A stretch of DNA of 64,000 bases, taken from NCBI RefSeq assembly GCF_004343505.1, contig NZ_SLXU01000005.1:89464-153463 (forward strand). Reading direction: 5' to 3'. This document shows, one piece after another, positions 8,984-17,568 of this stretch. Under the pieces are notes generated by a model. That model did no database searches. It saw only the letters and a list, made by a program, of their open reading frames with translations, and was not told where the DNA came from. The translations under genes were made by a program, and so were the position numbers. The stretch comes from Rhodovulum bhavnagarense. Its GTDB lineage: Bacteria > Pseudomonadota > Alphaproteobacteria > Rhodobacterales > Rhodobacteraceae. The stretch's first letter is position 1. Every line of letters begins with the position of its first letter.

Positions 8984-9723
8984 ACCGGCTCGTCCTGTTT
9001 GCCGTTGGTGCCTTTTTTCTGCCGGCTGGCATGGCCGCGGCACAGGGGATTCCAGCGCTGATCCTCGAAGGCGGCGAGGGCGGCACCTCTTACTCGCTGT
9101 CATTGCAAATCCTGTTCCTGATGACGGCACTGACGGTGCTGCCCTCCATCGTTTTGGGGATGAGTGCCTTTACCCGGATCATCATAGTGCTGTCGATCCT
9201 GCGCCAGGCGCTGGGCACGCAACAGACACCGCCCAACCAGGTCCTGATCGCGGTGGCCTTGTTCCTGAGCTTTTTCGTGATGCAGCCGGTCCTCGACGAG
9301 ATCCACGATACCGCGCTGTCGCCCTTTCTTGAGGGTCAGATGGAACCACAGGCGGCGCTGGAACAGGCGCGTGGACTGATCTCGGGTTTCATGCTGGAAA
9401 ACACCCGGCAGAACGACCTGCTGATGTTCACCGACCTGGCGGGCAATGGCGGGTATGAAAACCCAACTGACGTGCCGCTCTCGGTGCTGCTGCCCGCGTT
9501 CATCACCTCCGAGCTCAAGACCGCGTTCCAGATCGGGTTCCTGCTGTTCCTGCCATTCCTGGTGATCGACATGGTGATCGCCTCGATCCTGATGGCGCTT
9601 GGGATGATGATGCTCTCGCCGATGCTGGTTTCGCTTCCGTTCAAGCTTTTGCTGTTCGTACTTGTCGACGGCTGGGCCTTGACGATGGGATCGCTTGCCA
9701 GCGGCTTTGGCACGGGGGTCTGA
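8980..9723 (+). CDS. fliP: FliP, flagellar type III export gate protein
   Basis: A 247-residue FliP with an N-terminal cleavable signal (about 1-20) and membrane segments. Family signatures visible include TVLPSIVLGMSAFTRIIIVL, SILRQALGTQQTPPNQVLI, the acidic periplasmic loop, and PFLVIDMVIASILMALGMMM near the C-terminus. Five FliP subunits form the core of the export gate with FliQ and FliR. It overlaps fliO by four bases and is followed by fliQ. Confidence 0.97.
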   Translation: MNRLVLFAVGAFFLPAGMAAAQGIPALILEGGEGGTSYSLSLQILFLMTALTVLPSIVLGMSAFTRIIIVLSILRQALGTQQTPPNQVLIAVALFLSFFVMQPVLDEIHDTALSPFLEGQMEPQAALEQARGLISGFMLENTRQNDLLMFTDLAGNGGYENPTDVPLSVLLPAFITSELKTAFQIGFLLFLPFLVIDMVIASILMALGMMMLSPMLVSLPFKLLLFVLVDGWALTMGSLASGFGTGV

Positions 9724-9726
9724 ACA

Positions 9727-9993
9727 ATGGATTTCGACGCCAATATCGAGAATCTGCGCCTCGCGTTCTGGAACATCCTGCTGACCGCCGGGCCGGTCCT
9801 GGCGGTGGCGCTGGCGGTGGGCCTGCTGATCGGCATCCTCCAGGCGGCGACCTCAATCAACGAGGCAACGCTGAGTTTCGTGCCGAAGCTGGCGGTGGTG
9901 CTGATGACCATGGCGCTGGCCTCGGGGTTCATGCTGACGGTGATGACCGACTATTTCCTCACGATCTTCGAAACCATCGCATTGATCCGTTAA
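9727..9993 (+). CDS. fliQ: FliQ, flagellar type III export gate protein
   Basis: An 88-residue protein with two membrane hairpin helices (about 15-40 and 52-76) and the FliQ motif GLLIGILQAATSINEATLSF. FliQ wraps around the FliP-FliR core and helps close the gate. It starts four bases after the fliP stop and precedes fliR. Confidence 0.96.
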   Translation: MDFDANIENLRLAFWNILLTAGPVLAVALAVGLLIGILQAATSINEATLSFVPKLAVVLMTMALASGFMLTVMTDYFLTIFETIALIR

Positions 9994-9997
9994 TCTG

Positions 9998-10816
9998 ATG
10001 GGCAACGCGGCAGATATCGCATCGGGCATTCCGGGGTTGGACTTGCCGGCGCTGTTCGCGCAAGCCTTGCAATTGCTGTTTTCGATGCTGCGGATCGGGG
10101 CATTCCTGATCGCGTCGCCCCTGTTCGGGGCGCGTTACGTCCCGTTGCAGGTGCGCATCATTGCATCGGTAATCCTGGCCTTGCCCGCGATGTCGCTCTA
10201 CACACCGCCCCCGGTCGGGGTGCTGGCCAGCCTGGAGGTTGTGCCGCTGGTCGTGGTCGAAATATGCATCGGCGCGGCGGCCGGGACGCTATTGTCGGTG
10301 ATCTTTGGCGCGGCGGCGATCGCGGGGGACCGGATCGCCAACACAGCCGGGCTCGGCTTTGCCTCGCAGATCGACCCGGCCGCGGGCACGAATACACCGG
10401 TGGTCAGCCAGATCTTTACCATTTTCCTGCTGGTCGTGTTCATGTCCGAGGACGGCCACCTGGCCGCACTCCAAAGCGTCCTGGAAAGCTACCGCACACT
10501 GCCGCCCGGACAGGCGACGGACCTGGCCACGGGCGCGGCCAAGGGGCTAGAGGCGGCTGGGCTGATGTTCTTGGCCGGGGCGCAGTTGATGATGCCGGCG
10601 GTGGCGGTACTGTTGCTGGTCAACGTGGTGGTGGGCGTGGTCACTCGCTCGGCACCCCAACTCAACATTTTCTCGGTCGGCTTCCCGCTGACGCTGTTGG
10701 TTTCGGTGGGTTTGCTTTACATTGGCGCGCCAACCATGGGCCGCGCGTTCTCGGCGCTGTCAGAGGAGAGCCTGTCGCGTCTGGTCGACCTTCTGGGGGG
10801 GCTTGCGGGTGGCTGA
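9998..10816 (+). CDS. fliR: FliR, flagellar type III export gate protein
   Basis: A 272-residue membrane protein with about six hydrophobic segments and FliR features such as RIGAFLIASPLFGARYVPLQ, EICIGAAAGTLLSVIFGAA and the C-terminal region after FSVGFPLTLLVSVGLLYI. FliR completes the helical export gate and contacts FlhB. Its 3' end overlaps flhB by eight bases. Confidence 0.95.
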   Translation: MGNAADIASGIPGLDLPALFAQALQLLFSMLRIGAFLIASPLFGARYVPLQVRIIASVILALPAMSLYTPPPVGVLASLEVVPLVVVEICIGAAAGTLLSVIFGAAAIAGDRIANTAGLGFASQIDPAAGTNTPVVSQIFTIFLLVVFMSEDGHLAALQSVLESYRTLPPGQATDLATGAAKGLEAAGLMFLAGAQLMMPAVAVLLLVNVVVGVVTRSAPQLNIFSVGFPLTLLVSVGLLYIGAPTMGRAFSALSEESLSRLVDLLGGLAGG

Positions 10817-11969
10817 GGAAGGCGGCGACGGCCAGGAAAAGACCGAAGAGCCGACACCGAAACGGCGCCAGCAGGCGCGCGAGGACGGCCAGATCATCAC
10901 CTCGAAAGAGACTTTCGTCTTTGTGTCGATGGCCGGCGCGGTGGGCCTTCTGGCGCTGGCCTTTGCGCTGATGCCGCGCGCGGCCTCGGCCTGGGCGGGA
11001 TATTTCCGCTTTGACGGGATCGCCCATCTCGACAGCCTGATCGCGGGCAGAACCGTGGACGCACTGGTGGCCGTGGTGATGGTCACGCTTGCCGCGGGGC
11101 TGCCGCTGGCCGCGCTGACGCTTTTTGCGCAGGCGGCGACGGGTGGTCTGAACTTTGCGCCCAAGGCTCTCGGTCTCAAGATGAACAAGCTCGACCCGCT
11201 CAAGGGGATGCAGCGCATGATCTCGATGCGCTCGCTGGTCGAACTGGTCAAGGCCGTCCTCAAGGTCACGCTTTTGATCGGGGCGGCGGCGGCGATCATG
11301 ATCCCGCAATTGCCCATACTGGACAGGCTTGTCTTTTCCGCCCCTGGCGACGCGTTGGACGGCTTTGGGGTGGTGCTTCTCAAGGTTCTGGGCGCACAAT
11401 GTGCGGGGCTGTTGCTGATCGGTGGCATAGACCTAGCCTACCAGGTCCACAGCCACGGGAAAAAGCTGCGGATGTCCCGCCAGGAAATCAAGGATGAGGC
11501 CAAGCAGACCGAAGGCTCGCCAGAGGTCAAGGGACAGATCCGCCGCCGCCAGATCGAAGCCTCGCGCAAGGGGGCGCGGCGGCGCAAGGCACTGGAAGAT
11601 GTGCCCAACGCCACAAGCATCGTGACCAACCCCACCCATTTCGCGGTGGCGCTGCGTTATGAACCCGGAAAAACCGACGCACCGGTGATCGTGGCGATGG
11701 GCGACGGGGCAATGGCGCACCGGATCATGGCCATCGGGCAAGAGGCGGGCGTGCATGTCCTGCGCGTGCCGCTATTGGCGAGGGCGCTTTATTTCACCGG
11801 CGAGATCGGCCGGGAAATCACGCCCGAGCTATACGTCGCCGTTGCCGCGATAGAGGCGCATGTCTATCGACTCAACCAGGGCCTGGATGTCAGCCTGCCC
11901 GATATCGAGGTACCAAGCGACCTGCGCTTTGACGAAACCGGACATCCCCTGAAAGGAACCAGAACATGA
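10809..11969 (+). CDS. flhB: FlhB, export substrate-specificity switch protein
   Basis: A 386-residue FlhB starting at GTG 10809, which overlaps the fliR stop. The N-terminus EKTEEPTPKRRQQAREDGQI is the family signature. About four membrane segments follow, then a cytoplasmic domain with the self-cleavage motif NPTH at about residues 274-277. Cleavage there, helped by FliK, switches export from rod/hook to filament subunits. A longer in-frame reading starts inside fliR and is unlikely. Confidence 0.96.
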   Translation: MAEEGGDGQEKTEEPTPKRRQQAREDGQIITSKETFVFVSMAGAVGLLALAFALMPRAASAWAGYFRFDGIAHLDSLIAGRTVDALVAVVMVTLAAGLPLAALTLFAQAATGGLNFAPKALGLKMNKLDPLKGMQRMISMRSLVELVKAVLKVTLLIGAAAAIMIPQLPILDRLVFSAPGDALDGFGVVLLKVLGAQCAGLLLIGGIDLAYQVHSHGKKLRMSRQEIKDEAKQTEGSPEVKGQIRRRQIEASRKGARRRKALEDVPNATSIVTNPTHFAVALRYEPGKTDAPVIVAMGDGAMAHRIMAIGQEAGVHVLRVPLLARALYFTGEIGREITPELYVAVAAIEAHVYRLNQGLDVSLPDIEVPSDLRFDETGHPLKGTRT

Positions 11970-12172
11970 CCCCGAAGGAAACCCGCGGGCCGGGCGACAT
12001 GATCTCTACGCTGGTGTTTGCCGGTACCGGTCTTTGGCTGGCCTCGGCCGCTCTGGAGGGGCTACGCCCCTTGTCCCTGACCCTGCTCTTGTGGCTAAGC
12101 GCGCTGATGTGTCTTGCCGCCGCCGCGCGCCACTTGATCGCCCGAGTGGTCGCACGCTGGCGGGCGCGTTAG
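11966..12172 (+). CDS. Small membrane protein after flhB, unknown function
   Basis: A 68-residue protein whose ATG overlaps the flhB stop (ATGA), preceded by GAAAGGA. It has two hydrophobic segments (about 14-28 and 36-53) joined by a short loop and an Arg-rich C-terminus. I do not recognise a family. Tight coupling to flhB suggests it belongs to the flagellar operon, perhaps as a small accessory to the export gate; that is inference only. Confidence 0.6.
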   Translation: MTPKETRGPGDMISTLVFAGTGLWLASAALEGLRPLSLTLLLWLSALMCLAAAARHLIARVVARWRAR

Positions 12173-12176
12173 ACTG

Positions 12177-12707
12177 TCACCAGACCGGTTCGATCCGCAA
12201 TCCCGCGGACAGGCGCAGCGCCCAGGCCTCTACATCCTCTGCAAACAAGAGCGCGATCTCGGGATAGCCTCGTAACAGCGCGTCGATTGCACGCTCTCGT
12301 CCTGTCAGGGGCGGTTCCTGCTCGGGCAGGTTCAACGCGACCCAATCTTGGTCGGGCAACCGCAGTTCGATCCCGGCCGGCGTAATGTCGCGGTAGGCGA
12401 AGACAAAACCGAAGAGGTCGTATTCAAAGGGGCCGTTCGTGTCGGGATCGCCCGAAATGCGGATCAGGTGCATCCGCACGAAATCCAGAAGCGCATCGCT
12501 GGAACGCTGCATGATCTCGGACGCGATCTGATGCCAGCCATCCTCGCGCGTGGCATCCAGCGCCTCCCAGGACTCTTCGCCCGAGGCGCGGAACGACACC
12601 TTGCCCGGTGCGATCTCTGCAATCTCATAGGCCCTTGCGCAAACGGTCAGGCGTGCAAAGGGGCGGATCTGCTCGGCAGGGTTGGCAATCGCCGTGGCGG
12701 CTTGCAT
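12177..12707 (-). CDS. Conserved-looking cytoplasmic protein in the flagellar locus, unknown
   Basis: A 176-residue soluble, acidic protein with no signal or membrane segment, starting at the ATG at 12707 after AAGGAATG. I do not recognise the family. It runs against the flagellar genes and is divergent from the sigma-54-driven gene at 12868. The C-terminal part reads LLRGYPEIALLFAEDVEAWA. A much longer in-frame reading upstream is antisense to the neighbour and is rejected. Possible flagellar regulator or unrelated gene. Confidence 0.6.
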   Translation of the reverse strand: MQAATAIANPAEQIRPFARLTVCARAYEIAEIAPGKVSFRASGEESWEALDATREDGWHQIASEIMQRSSDALLDFVRMHLIRISGDPDTNGPFEYDLFGFVFAYRDITPAGIELRLPDQDWVALNLPEQEPPLTGRERAIDALLRGYPEIALLFAEDVEAWALRLSAGLRIEPVW

Positions 12708-12818
12708 GTGGTCATTCCTTTTCGATGAAAATCGGGGCCGCGCGTTTCGGGCTTTGATCGTGAACGGCGCAAGAACGCGGCGTTTTAGGGGGTCGTCGTC
12801 GGACCCGGCCTGGGGAAA

Positions 12819-12834
12819 TGGCACGAAACCTGCA
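12819..12834 (+). promoter_or_regulatory. Sigma-54 (-24/-12) promoter before the MotF candidate
   Basis: TGGCACGAAACCTGCA has a perfect TGGCACG -24 half, exact GG-N10-GC spacing and CTGCA as the -12 half, the same variant as the fliO promoter. It lies in the divergent gap between 12707 and 12868, and the predicted start is about 20 bases before the ATG at 12868. Confidence 0.75.
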
Positions 12835-12867
12835 AGCAACTTGCCCAAACGCCCGCAGGAGCCCGCG

Positions 12868-13605
12868 ATGACCCGAAGGAAACCGACCGTCGAAGACAGC
12901 ATCAAGCTGGCGCTTGAGGCCGCCGAGGCCGCCAATGCCGTGGCCGCGGATGGCGAACGCGGCGCCGCAGAGATCGCCGAGGCCAGCGCGCGGGTCGAGC
13001 GCATCGCGCGGCGGGCAACCCTTGCATCTGGCGGAGTTGCCGCGCTGGGGCTGATCGCGGTGGCCCTGGGCGGGCTGATGCACCTGCGTTCGCAGGCCGA
13101 CCTGCGCCATGCCAGCGAAACCATGGTCGAGGCGCTGGATGTCTTCGCCGGGACGGTAAGCGATCTCAGGACCGCGGTGCAGGAAAGCCAGGCAATCCTG
13201 AAGGCGGTCGAAACCGATCCCGATGCCGAAACCCGCAGCGCCATCCTTGCGCGGCTGGACGAGATGCAGGTCGCATTGGGTGCGCATGTCTCGACCGAAC
13301 TGGCCGGGTTCGAGGGCGATGCTGCATTGTTGCAACCCCAGATCGCAAGCGCCCTGACGCGCCACATGGACGAGATCGAAGAGCGCCTCCAGGATGGGCT
13401 GCTGCAAAATTCAGAGGACATGAAGGCAGAGGTAACAGCGCTTTTCGCCGCGCAGACCGACATGTTGATAAATCGGCGCGCGGCCGCTGCGCCAGCGCCC
13501 AAAACAGCGCGAGAGACAGCCGCGCCCGCCACCCCTGCCCCCACACCGCGCCCGGCCAGAACAACGCCGCCCGTCCGCTCGGTCAATCCTTTCGTCTATC
13601 CATAA
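12868..13605 (+). CDS. Bitopic membrane protein, candidate MotF (flagellar rotation)
   Basis: A 245-residue protein with a short cytoplasmic N-terminus, one membrane segment (about 48-68, GGVAALGLIAVALGGLMHL) and a long, mostly helical extracytoplasmic part ending in a Pro/Ala/Thr-rich tail. The ATG at 12868 follows CAGGAG. R. sphaeroides Fla1 has a bitopic protein, MotF, needed for rotation and encoded in its flagellar cluster; topology, sigma-54 promoter and locus fit, but I have no alignment. The coiled-coil middle could also suit another motor accessory. Confidence 0.55.
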   Translation: MTRRKPTVEDSIKLALEAAEAANAVAADGERGAAEIAEASARVERIARRATLASGGVAALGLIAVALGGLMHLRSQADLRHASETMVEALDVFAGTVSDLRTAVQESQAILKAVETDPDAETRSAILARLDEMQVALGAHVSTELAGFEGDAALLQPQIASALTRHMDEIEERLQDGLLQNSEDMKAEVTALFAAQTDMLINRRAAAAPAPKTARETAAPATPAPTPRPARTTPPVRSVNPFVYP

Positions 13606-13619
13606 GCGGCCGCACGCTG

Positions 13620-14345
13620 ATGACATCCGCCATCGACCCCACCGCGCCCGGAGCGCCCCCCACCTGCCTTGTGCTGAACAGCGTCGGACCCGCCGGGCGG
13701 GCGCTTGGCCTCAGGCCGGGCGACCGGTTGATCGCGTTAAACGGGCTGCCCCTGACCGGCACCGCGCGCGATCTTGATGCGCGCCTGGGACCGGACCGGC
13801 CCGCACAATTGCTGGTATTCCGGCGTGACGAGATCACCCTGCCGGTTCTCAGCGATACCGCACGTCTGGGCCGGTGGGACGAGATCATGCCGCCAGACCC
13901 TGCGCCCGAGGCCCGGCACATCCCGCCCGAGACGATGCGCAACTGGGAACTGTTCCGCGATGGCGGGACACGATACGATCTGCAACCGCTTGACCGGCCC
14001 ATTCTGGCGCTTGTCGCCACGCCCTTATGGCTGGCCCATCATCGGCTGTGGCAGCCGCTGGCCGCGCATGTCGCCGCATCGGCCTGTGCCTTGCCGGGGG
14101 GGGCGTGGCTATCTATCTTGGTCTACCTTCTGGGAGCGGTCTATGTGTGGCGCGCGGCGCGCACTTTGTTCCGGGTCAACCGGATGGCGCGGGGCTTTGT
14201 CCCGTTTGCGGTGGTTGCCGCGCCCGATGGTCCTGGCGCACAGACGCTATGCGATGTTCTGGCACCCGGATGCCGGCATGCATATGCCGCCCCGCCAAAA
14301 GCGCAATCGGCGTCGGTCCTTCCTCTGACAGAGCTAGCCGGGTAA
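13620..14345 (+). CDS. PDZ-domain membrane protein of the flagellar locus
   Basis: A 241-residue protein. The first ~65 residues look like a PDZ domain (VGPAGRALGLRPGDRLIALNG, as in carboxylate-binding-loop PDZ folds). A linker and one or two hydrophobic segments follow (about 163-182). It starts 15 bases after the MotF candidate and probably shares its sigma-54 promoter. It could help place or process a flagellar membrane component, but the sequence does not settle this. Confidence 0.6.
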   Translation: MTSAIDPTAPGAPPTCLVLNSVGPAGRALGLRPGDRLIALNGLPLTGTARDLDARLGPDRPAQLLVFRRDEITLPVLSDTARLGRWDEIMPPDPAPEARHIPPETMRNWELFRDGGTRYDLQPLDRPILALVATPLWLAHHRLWQPLAAHVAASACALPGGAWLSILVYLLGAVYVWRAARTLFRVNRMARGFVPFAVVAAPDGPGAQTLCDVLAPGCRHAYAAPPKAQSASVLPLTELAG

Positions 14346-14362
14346 GATGGGCCGTCGCGCGC

Positions 14363-14392
14363 AGCCCCGAAACAGCCCGCGTCGGCGGGGCT
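14363..14392. terminator. Possible bidirectional terminator between convergent genes
   Basis: AGCCCCG (14363-14369) and CGGGGCT (14386-14392) form a perfect seven-pair stem, with a nested CCCGC/GCGGG stem. It lies between the PDZ gene and the convergent rpoN. There is no clear U-tract, so this is tentative. Confidence 0.35.
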
Positions 14393-15741
14393 CAGCCTGC
14401 CGCCAGCCGGGCCGCGCGACGGCGCTGGAACGAGGACGGAATACCGAGCCCCTCGCGATACTTGGCCACGGTGCGACGGGCCAGCCGGATACCATCGCCA
14501 GATACGATGCGCGCGATCTCGTCATCGGATAACGGCGCACCGGGCCGTTCCTCGCGGATCAGGTTCTGGATGCGGTGGCGCACGGCGGCGGCCGATTGGG
14601 CCTCGTCGCCCTCTTCGGCCCCCGCCAACGCGGCAGAGAAAAAGGTCTTTAGCGGGAATGTCCCCTGCGGTGTGGCGATCATCAACCCGGTGGTCACCCG
14701 CGAGACCGTGCTTTCATGGACCCCCACCGCCGCGGCGACATCGCGCAGGATCATCGGCCGGATACGCGCGGGGCCATATTCCAGGAACTCGGCCTGGCGG
14801 CGCACGATTTCGGCCCCCACCTTCAAGGTGGTCTGGTTGCGGTGCTCGACCGCCCGGCGGAACCAGCGCGCGCTCGACAGCCTCTCGGCCACATAGGGGG
14901 CCGCGGCGCGGTCGGCACCGAACATCTCGGCGGCCCGTTCGTCGACGATCACGGTGGGCAGGGTAGAGTTGTTCAACTCGACCCCCCAGGCCCCCGGACG
15001 ACCGGTCACGATCAGGTCGGGCGCGCGTTCGGCAGGCTCTTCCGCGTCAAAGCCCGCGCCCGGCTTGGGGTCGAGGCATCGCAGCAGGCGAAGCTGCGGA
15101 CGCAAGGCCTCCATGTCGCATTCGCAGGCCCGGCACAGCGCCTTGAGATCGGCCCGCGCCAAAAGGGATAGATTTTCCAGAAGCCTCTCGAAAAGCGGCG
15201 TCAGAAAGCCCCGGTCTGCCGCCTGAAGTTCAAGACACTCGGCCAGTGAACGGGCAAACAGCCCGGCCGGTTCGACGCGCTGGACGCGGTTCAGCATTTC
15301 TTCGGCGGCATAGATATCCAGCCCCGCGCGCGCGGCGATCACCTCAAGCCGATCGCCCAGCCAGCCCGACGGCTCAAGCGCCTCTAGAAACACCTCTGCG
15401 GCGATACGCTCGGCGGGGAGATCGAACATCATGTCGAACTGCGCCGAGACATGCGCATAAAGCGATTTCTGCCTCTCTTCGGCGCGCATCTGGATAAAGT
15501 CGAAATCACCCTCTGCACCGCCGCGTGACATCGGCAAGGCGGGCGCGACCTCCTGGCGTTTGCGTTCCTGCACCTGCGCGGCCAGCTCTGCCTCGAAAAA
15601 GGGATTCTCGGCGGCCTCGGTTTCGAGAAACGACCGCAGGTCGGCATTGCTCATCTGCAACATGCAGATCGCCTGCTGAAGCTGCGCAGTCACGACAAGC
15701 GACTGGCGCTGGCTGACGGACTGGATGGTTTGCAGTTGCAT
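14392..15741 (-). CDS. rpoN: RpoN, sigma-54 factor (flagellar paralogue)
   Basis: A 449-residue sigma-54. Region I starts MQLQTIQSVSQRQSLVVTAQ and is Gln/Leu-rich, the part that contacts enhancer-binding activators. A core-binding domain follows, then a helix-turn-helix (VAAAVGVHESTVSR, about 337-350) and the RpoN box ARRTVAKYRE near the C-terminus, which reads the -24 element. Its location inside the flagellar cluster and three GG-N10-GC promoters nearby indicate a dedicated flagellar copy like R. sphaeroides RpoN2 rather than the nitrogen-fixation or housekeeping copy. Confidence 0.93.
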   Translation of the reverse strand: MQLQTIQSVSQRQSLVVTAQLQQAICMLQMSNADLRSFLETEAAENPFFEAELAAQVQERKRQEVAPALPMSRGGAEGDFDFIQMRAEERQKSLYAHVSAQFDMMFDLPAERIAAEVFLEALEPSGWLGDRLEVIAARAGLDIYAAEEMLNRVQRVEPAGLFARSLAECLELQAADRGFLTPLFERLLENLSLLARADLKALCRACECDMEALRPQLRLLRCLDPKPGAGFDAEEPAERAPDLIVTGRPGAWGVELNNSTLPTVIVDERAAEMFGADRAAAPYVAERLSSARWFRRAVEHRNQTTLKVGAEIVRRQAEFLEYGPARIRPMILRDVAAAVGVHESTVSRVTTGLMIATPQGTFPLKTFFSAALAGAEEGDEAQSAAAVRHRIQNLIREERPGAPLSDDEIARIVSGDGIRLARRTVAKYREGLGIPSSFQRRRAARLAAG

Positions 15742-15863
15742 GGTCAGGCTCCTTTCACGGGCAAACCTGCGCCCATGTTAGCCTCGTTTCAAATTTTCTA
15801 TTTGACGCTTGGGGCGTCGGTTTTTTGACACCCCTTCCTTCCCGCACAAGCCCCTGCCGAACA

Positions 15864-15896
15864 AGAAAAAGGCCCCGGCGCACAAGCGCCGGGGCC
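15864..15896 (-). terminator. Rho-independent terminator of fliC
   Basis: GGCCCCGGCGC, loop ACAA, GCGCCGGGGCC is a perfect 11-pair GC-rich stem (15871-15896), followed on the minus strand by a run of five T (15866-15870). It sits 24 bases after the fliC stop and also separates fliC from the rpoN upstream region. Confidence 0.9.
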
Positions 15897-15919
15897 GATT
15901 TCACAGTGTCGGTTTTACG

Positions 15920-17401
15920 TCAGCCGCGAAGCAGGCTGAGCACGTTCTGTTGCGAGGTATTGGCCTGCGCCAGCATCGCCGTGGCCGCCTGCGAGAGAAT
16001 CTTGCCCCGCGCCAGTTCGGTCGATTCCTTGGCAAAATCGGCATCCATGATGCCCGACTTGGCCGCCTCGACGTTGACCGTGATATTGGTCAGGTTCGAG
16101 ATCGTGCTGTCCAGGCGGTTCGACACGGCACCGAGATCAGAGCGCGACTGCGAGATCTTGGCGATGGCCGCATCGATGACCTTGATCGCGTCCGAGGCGG
16201 ATGTTGCCGTCGTCAGGTCGATCGAGGCCACGTCTTCCAGTTTCGACGAGTTCGCCGCAGTTTCCCCGAAAGTCGCACCGGCGGTCGTATCGCCCGAGGT
16301 CACGGTAAAGGCCTTGGTCGAGGTCATCTCGATCTGGCCGGTCACGTAGGTGTTGGTGTCCGTGTCGGTGAGCGTGGCGGTGCCATCAGCGGTTTCGTCC
16401 GCTTTCAGCGCGGTAACGGTCAGGTTCTTGTCGCTGCCCTGCGATTTGAAGTTCTCGATGCCGATATCGTCGCCATTGGCGTCGGTCAGGATGACCTCGG
16501 CATTGGTGTCGCCCATCTTTGCGGTGATGCCGGTCCGACCCGACACCGCGTTCACCGCGTCGCGCACGGCACGCAGGTCATTGACATCGGTGATCGTGAC
16601 GTTGCCCACCGAAACCTGGCCGTCTCCGGTTTTGTTGCCCAGCGAAAAGGAAATCGTGTCGGCCGCGTCCAGCGTCAGCTTGGCCTTGGTCACGGCAGAG
16701 GCCTCGACCCCGGTGGCCGCGGACACGTCGTTGATCGCCCTTGCCATGTCACTGGCAGATGCGCCGGCGGCGGGCGTCAGGGTTTGGCTGCCGGCAAAGC
16801 CCGAAACAGTGAGCGTCGCGGCGGCGGCGATGCCCGAATCGGTGACCGCGGCGCCAGCGGCGGCAATCTGCACGTCCGACTCGAAGGTATGGGCACCGAT
16901 CGCGGTCGCCGATGCACTGTCGACGTCGACGTTCAGAACCTGGCCGGTATCGGCACCGATCTGGAACTGCTTGCCGGTAAACGAGCCGTCGAGGATGTTC
17001 ATGCCGTTGAACGTCGTGTTCTCGGCCACGCGATTGATCTCGGTGATCAACTGGTTGGCTTCCGACATCAGGTTGTTACGGTCAGCGGCGGTGTTGGTGT
17101 CGTTCGAGGATTGCACGGCCAGTTCGCGCATACGCTGAAGCATGTTGGACACTTCGACATGCGCGCCTTCGGTGGTGTCAACCAGGCTTTTTGCGTCGGT
17201 GGCGTTGCGCACGGCCTGGTTCAGGCCCTTGATCTGGGCGGTCATCTTTTCGCCGATGGCCATGCCTGCCGCGTCGTCCTTGGCCGCGTTGATCCGCTGG
17301 CCCGAGGACAGGCGGGTCATCGCCAGGTTGGATTCCTCGTTCACGCGCGCCATGTTCGCCTGAGCGTTGATCGCGCCGATATTGGTGTTGATCGTGGTCA
17401 T
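15920..17401 (-). CDS. fliC: FliC, flagellin
   Basis: A 493-residue flagellin. The N-terminal D0/D1 region starts MTTINTNIGAINAQANMARV, with LSSGQRINAAKDDAAGMAIG following. A variable acidic, Ala/Thr-rich centre (about 165-400) forms the surface-exposed part. The C-terminal D0 helix ends ANTSQQNVLSLLRG. AAGGAG lies nine bases before ATG 17401; a start 18 bases upstream is possible but lacks a ribosome site. It is the only flagellin in the window, and it has its own promoter and terminator. Confidence 0.97.
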   Translation of the reverse strand: MTTINTNIGAINAQANMARVNEESNLAMTRLSSGQRINAAKDDAAGMAIGEKMTAQIKGLNQAVRNATDAKSLVDTTEGAHVEVSNMLQRMRELAVQSSNDTNTAADRNNLMSEANQLITEINRVAENTTFNGMNILDGSFTGKQFQIGADTGQVLNVDVDSASATAIGAHTFESDVQIAAAGAAVTDSGIAAAATLTVSGFAGSQTLTPAAGASASDMARAINDVSAATGVEASAVTKAKLTLDAADTISFSLGNKTGDGQVSVGNVTITDVNDLRAVRDAVNAVSGRTGITAKMGDTNAEVILTDANGDDIGIENFKSQGSDKNLTVTALKADETADGTATLTDTDTNTYVTGQIEMTSTKAFTVTSGDTTAGATFGETAANSSKLEDVASIDLTTATSASDAIKVIDAAIAKISQSRSDLGAVSNRLDSTISNLTNITVNVEAAKSGIMDADFAKESTELARGKILSQAATAMLAQANTSQQNVLSLLRG

Positions 17402-17444
17402 TGCACTTTCTCCTTGCATCCTGCGCCGCTCGGCGCCTGTGAAG

Positions 17445-17471
17445 GGAAACGGCGGGCTGAAGAAATGTTTA
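17445..17471 (-). promoter_or_regulatory. Candidate FliA (sigma-28) promoter of fliC
   Basis: On the minus strand TAAACATT (17464-17471) is followed after about 15 bases by GCCGTTTCC (17445-17453), resembling the FliA pattern TAAA-N15-GCCGATAA with a weak last half. It lies about 45 bases before the fliC start. Confidence 0.45.
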
Positions 17472-17568
17472 GAAAATTTCTGCCCCGGAATCCGACCTCT
17501 CTTGGAAAGCTTGGTATGTTTCTTGCCGTACCTCTCGCGAACGTAATGTCGGGAAAGGGTCTCGCAAG

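Noticed and set aside
12708..13586. Minus-strand extension giving a 469-codon protein with the unknown gene at 12177
   Set aside because: The extension is antisense to the MotF candidate and would cross the sigma-54 promoter; ATG 12707 with AAGGAATG is sufficient.
15742..15790. GG-N10-GC match just before rpoN (minus strand TGGGCGCAGGTTTGCC)
   Set aside because: The -24 half is poor, and the predicted start would lie on the ribosome site, leaving practically no leader.
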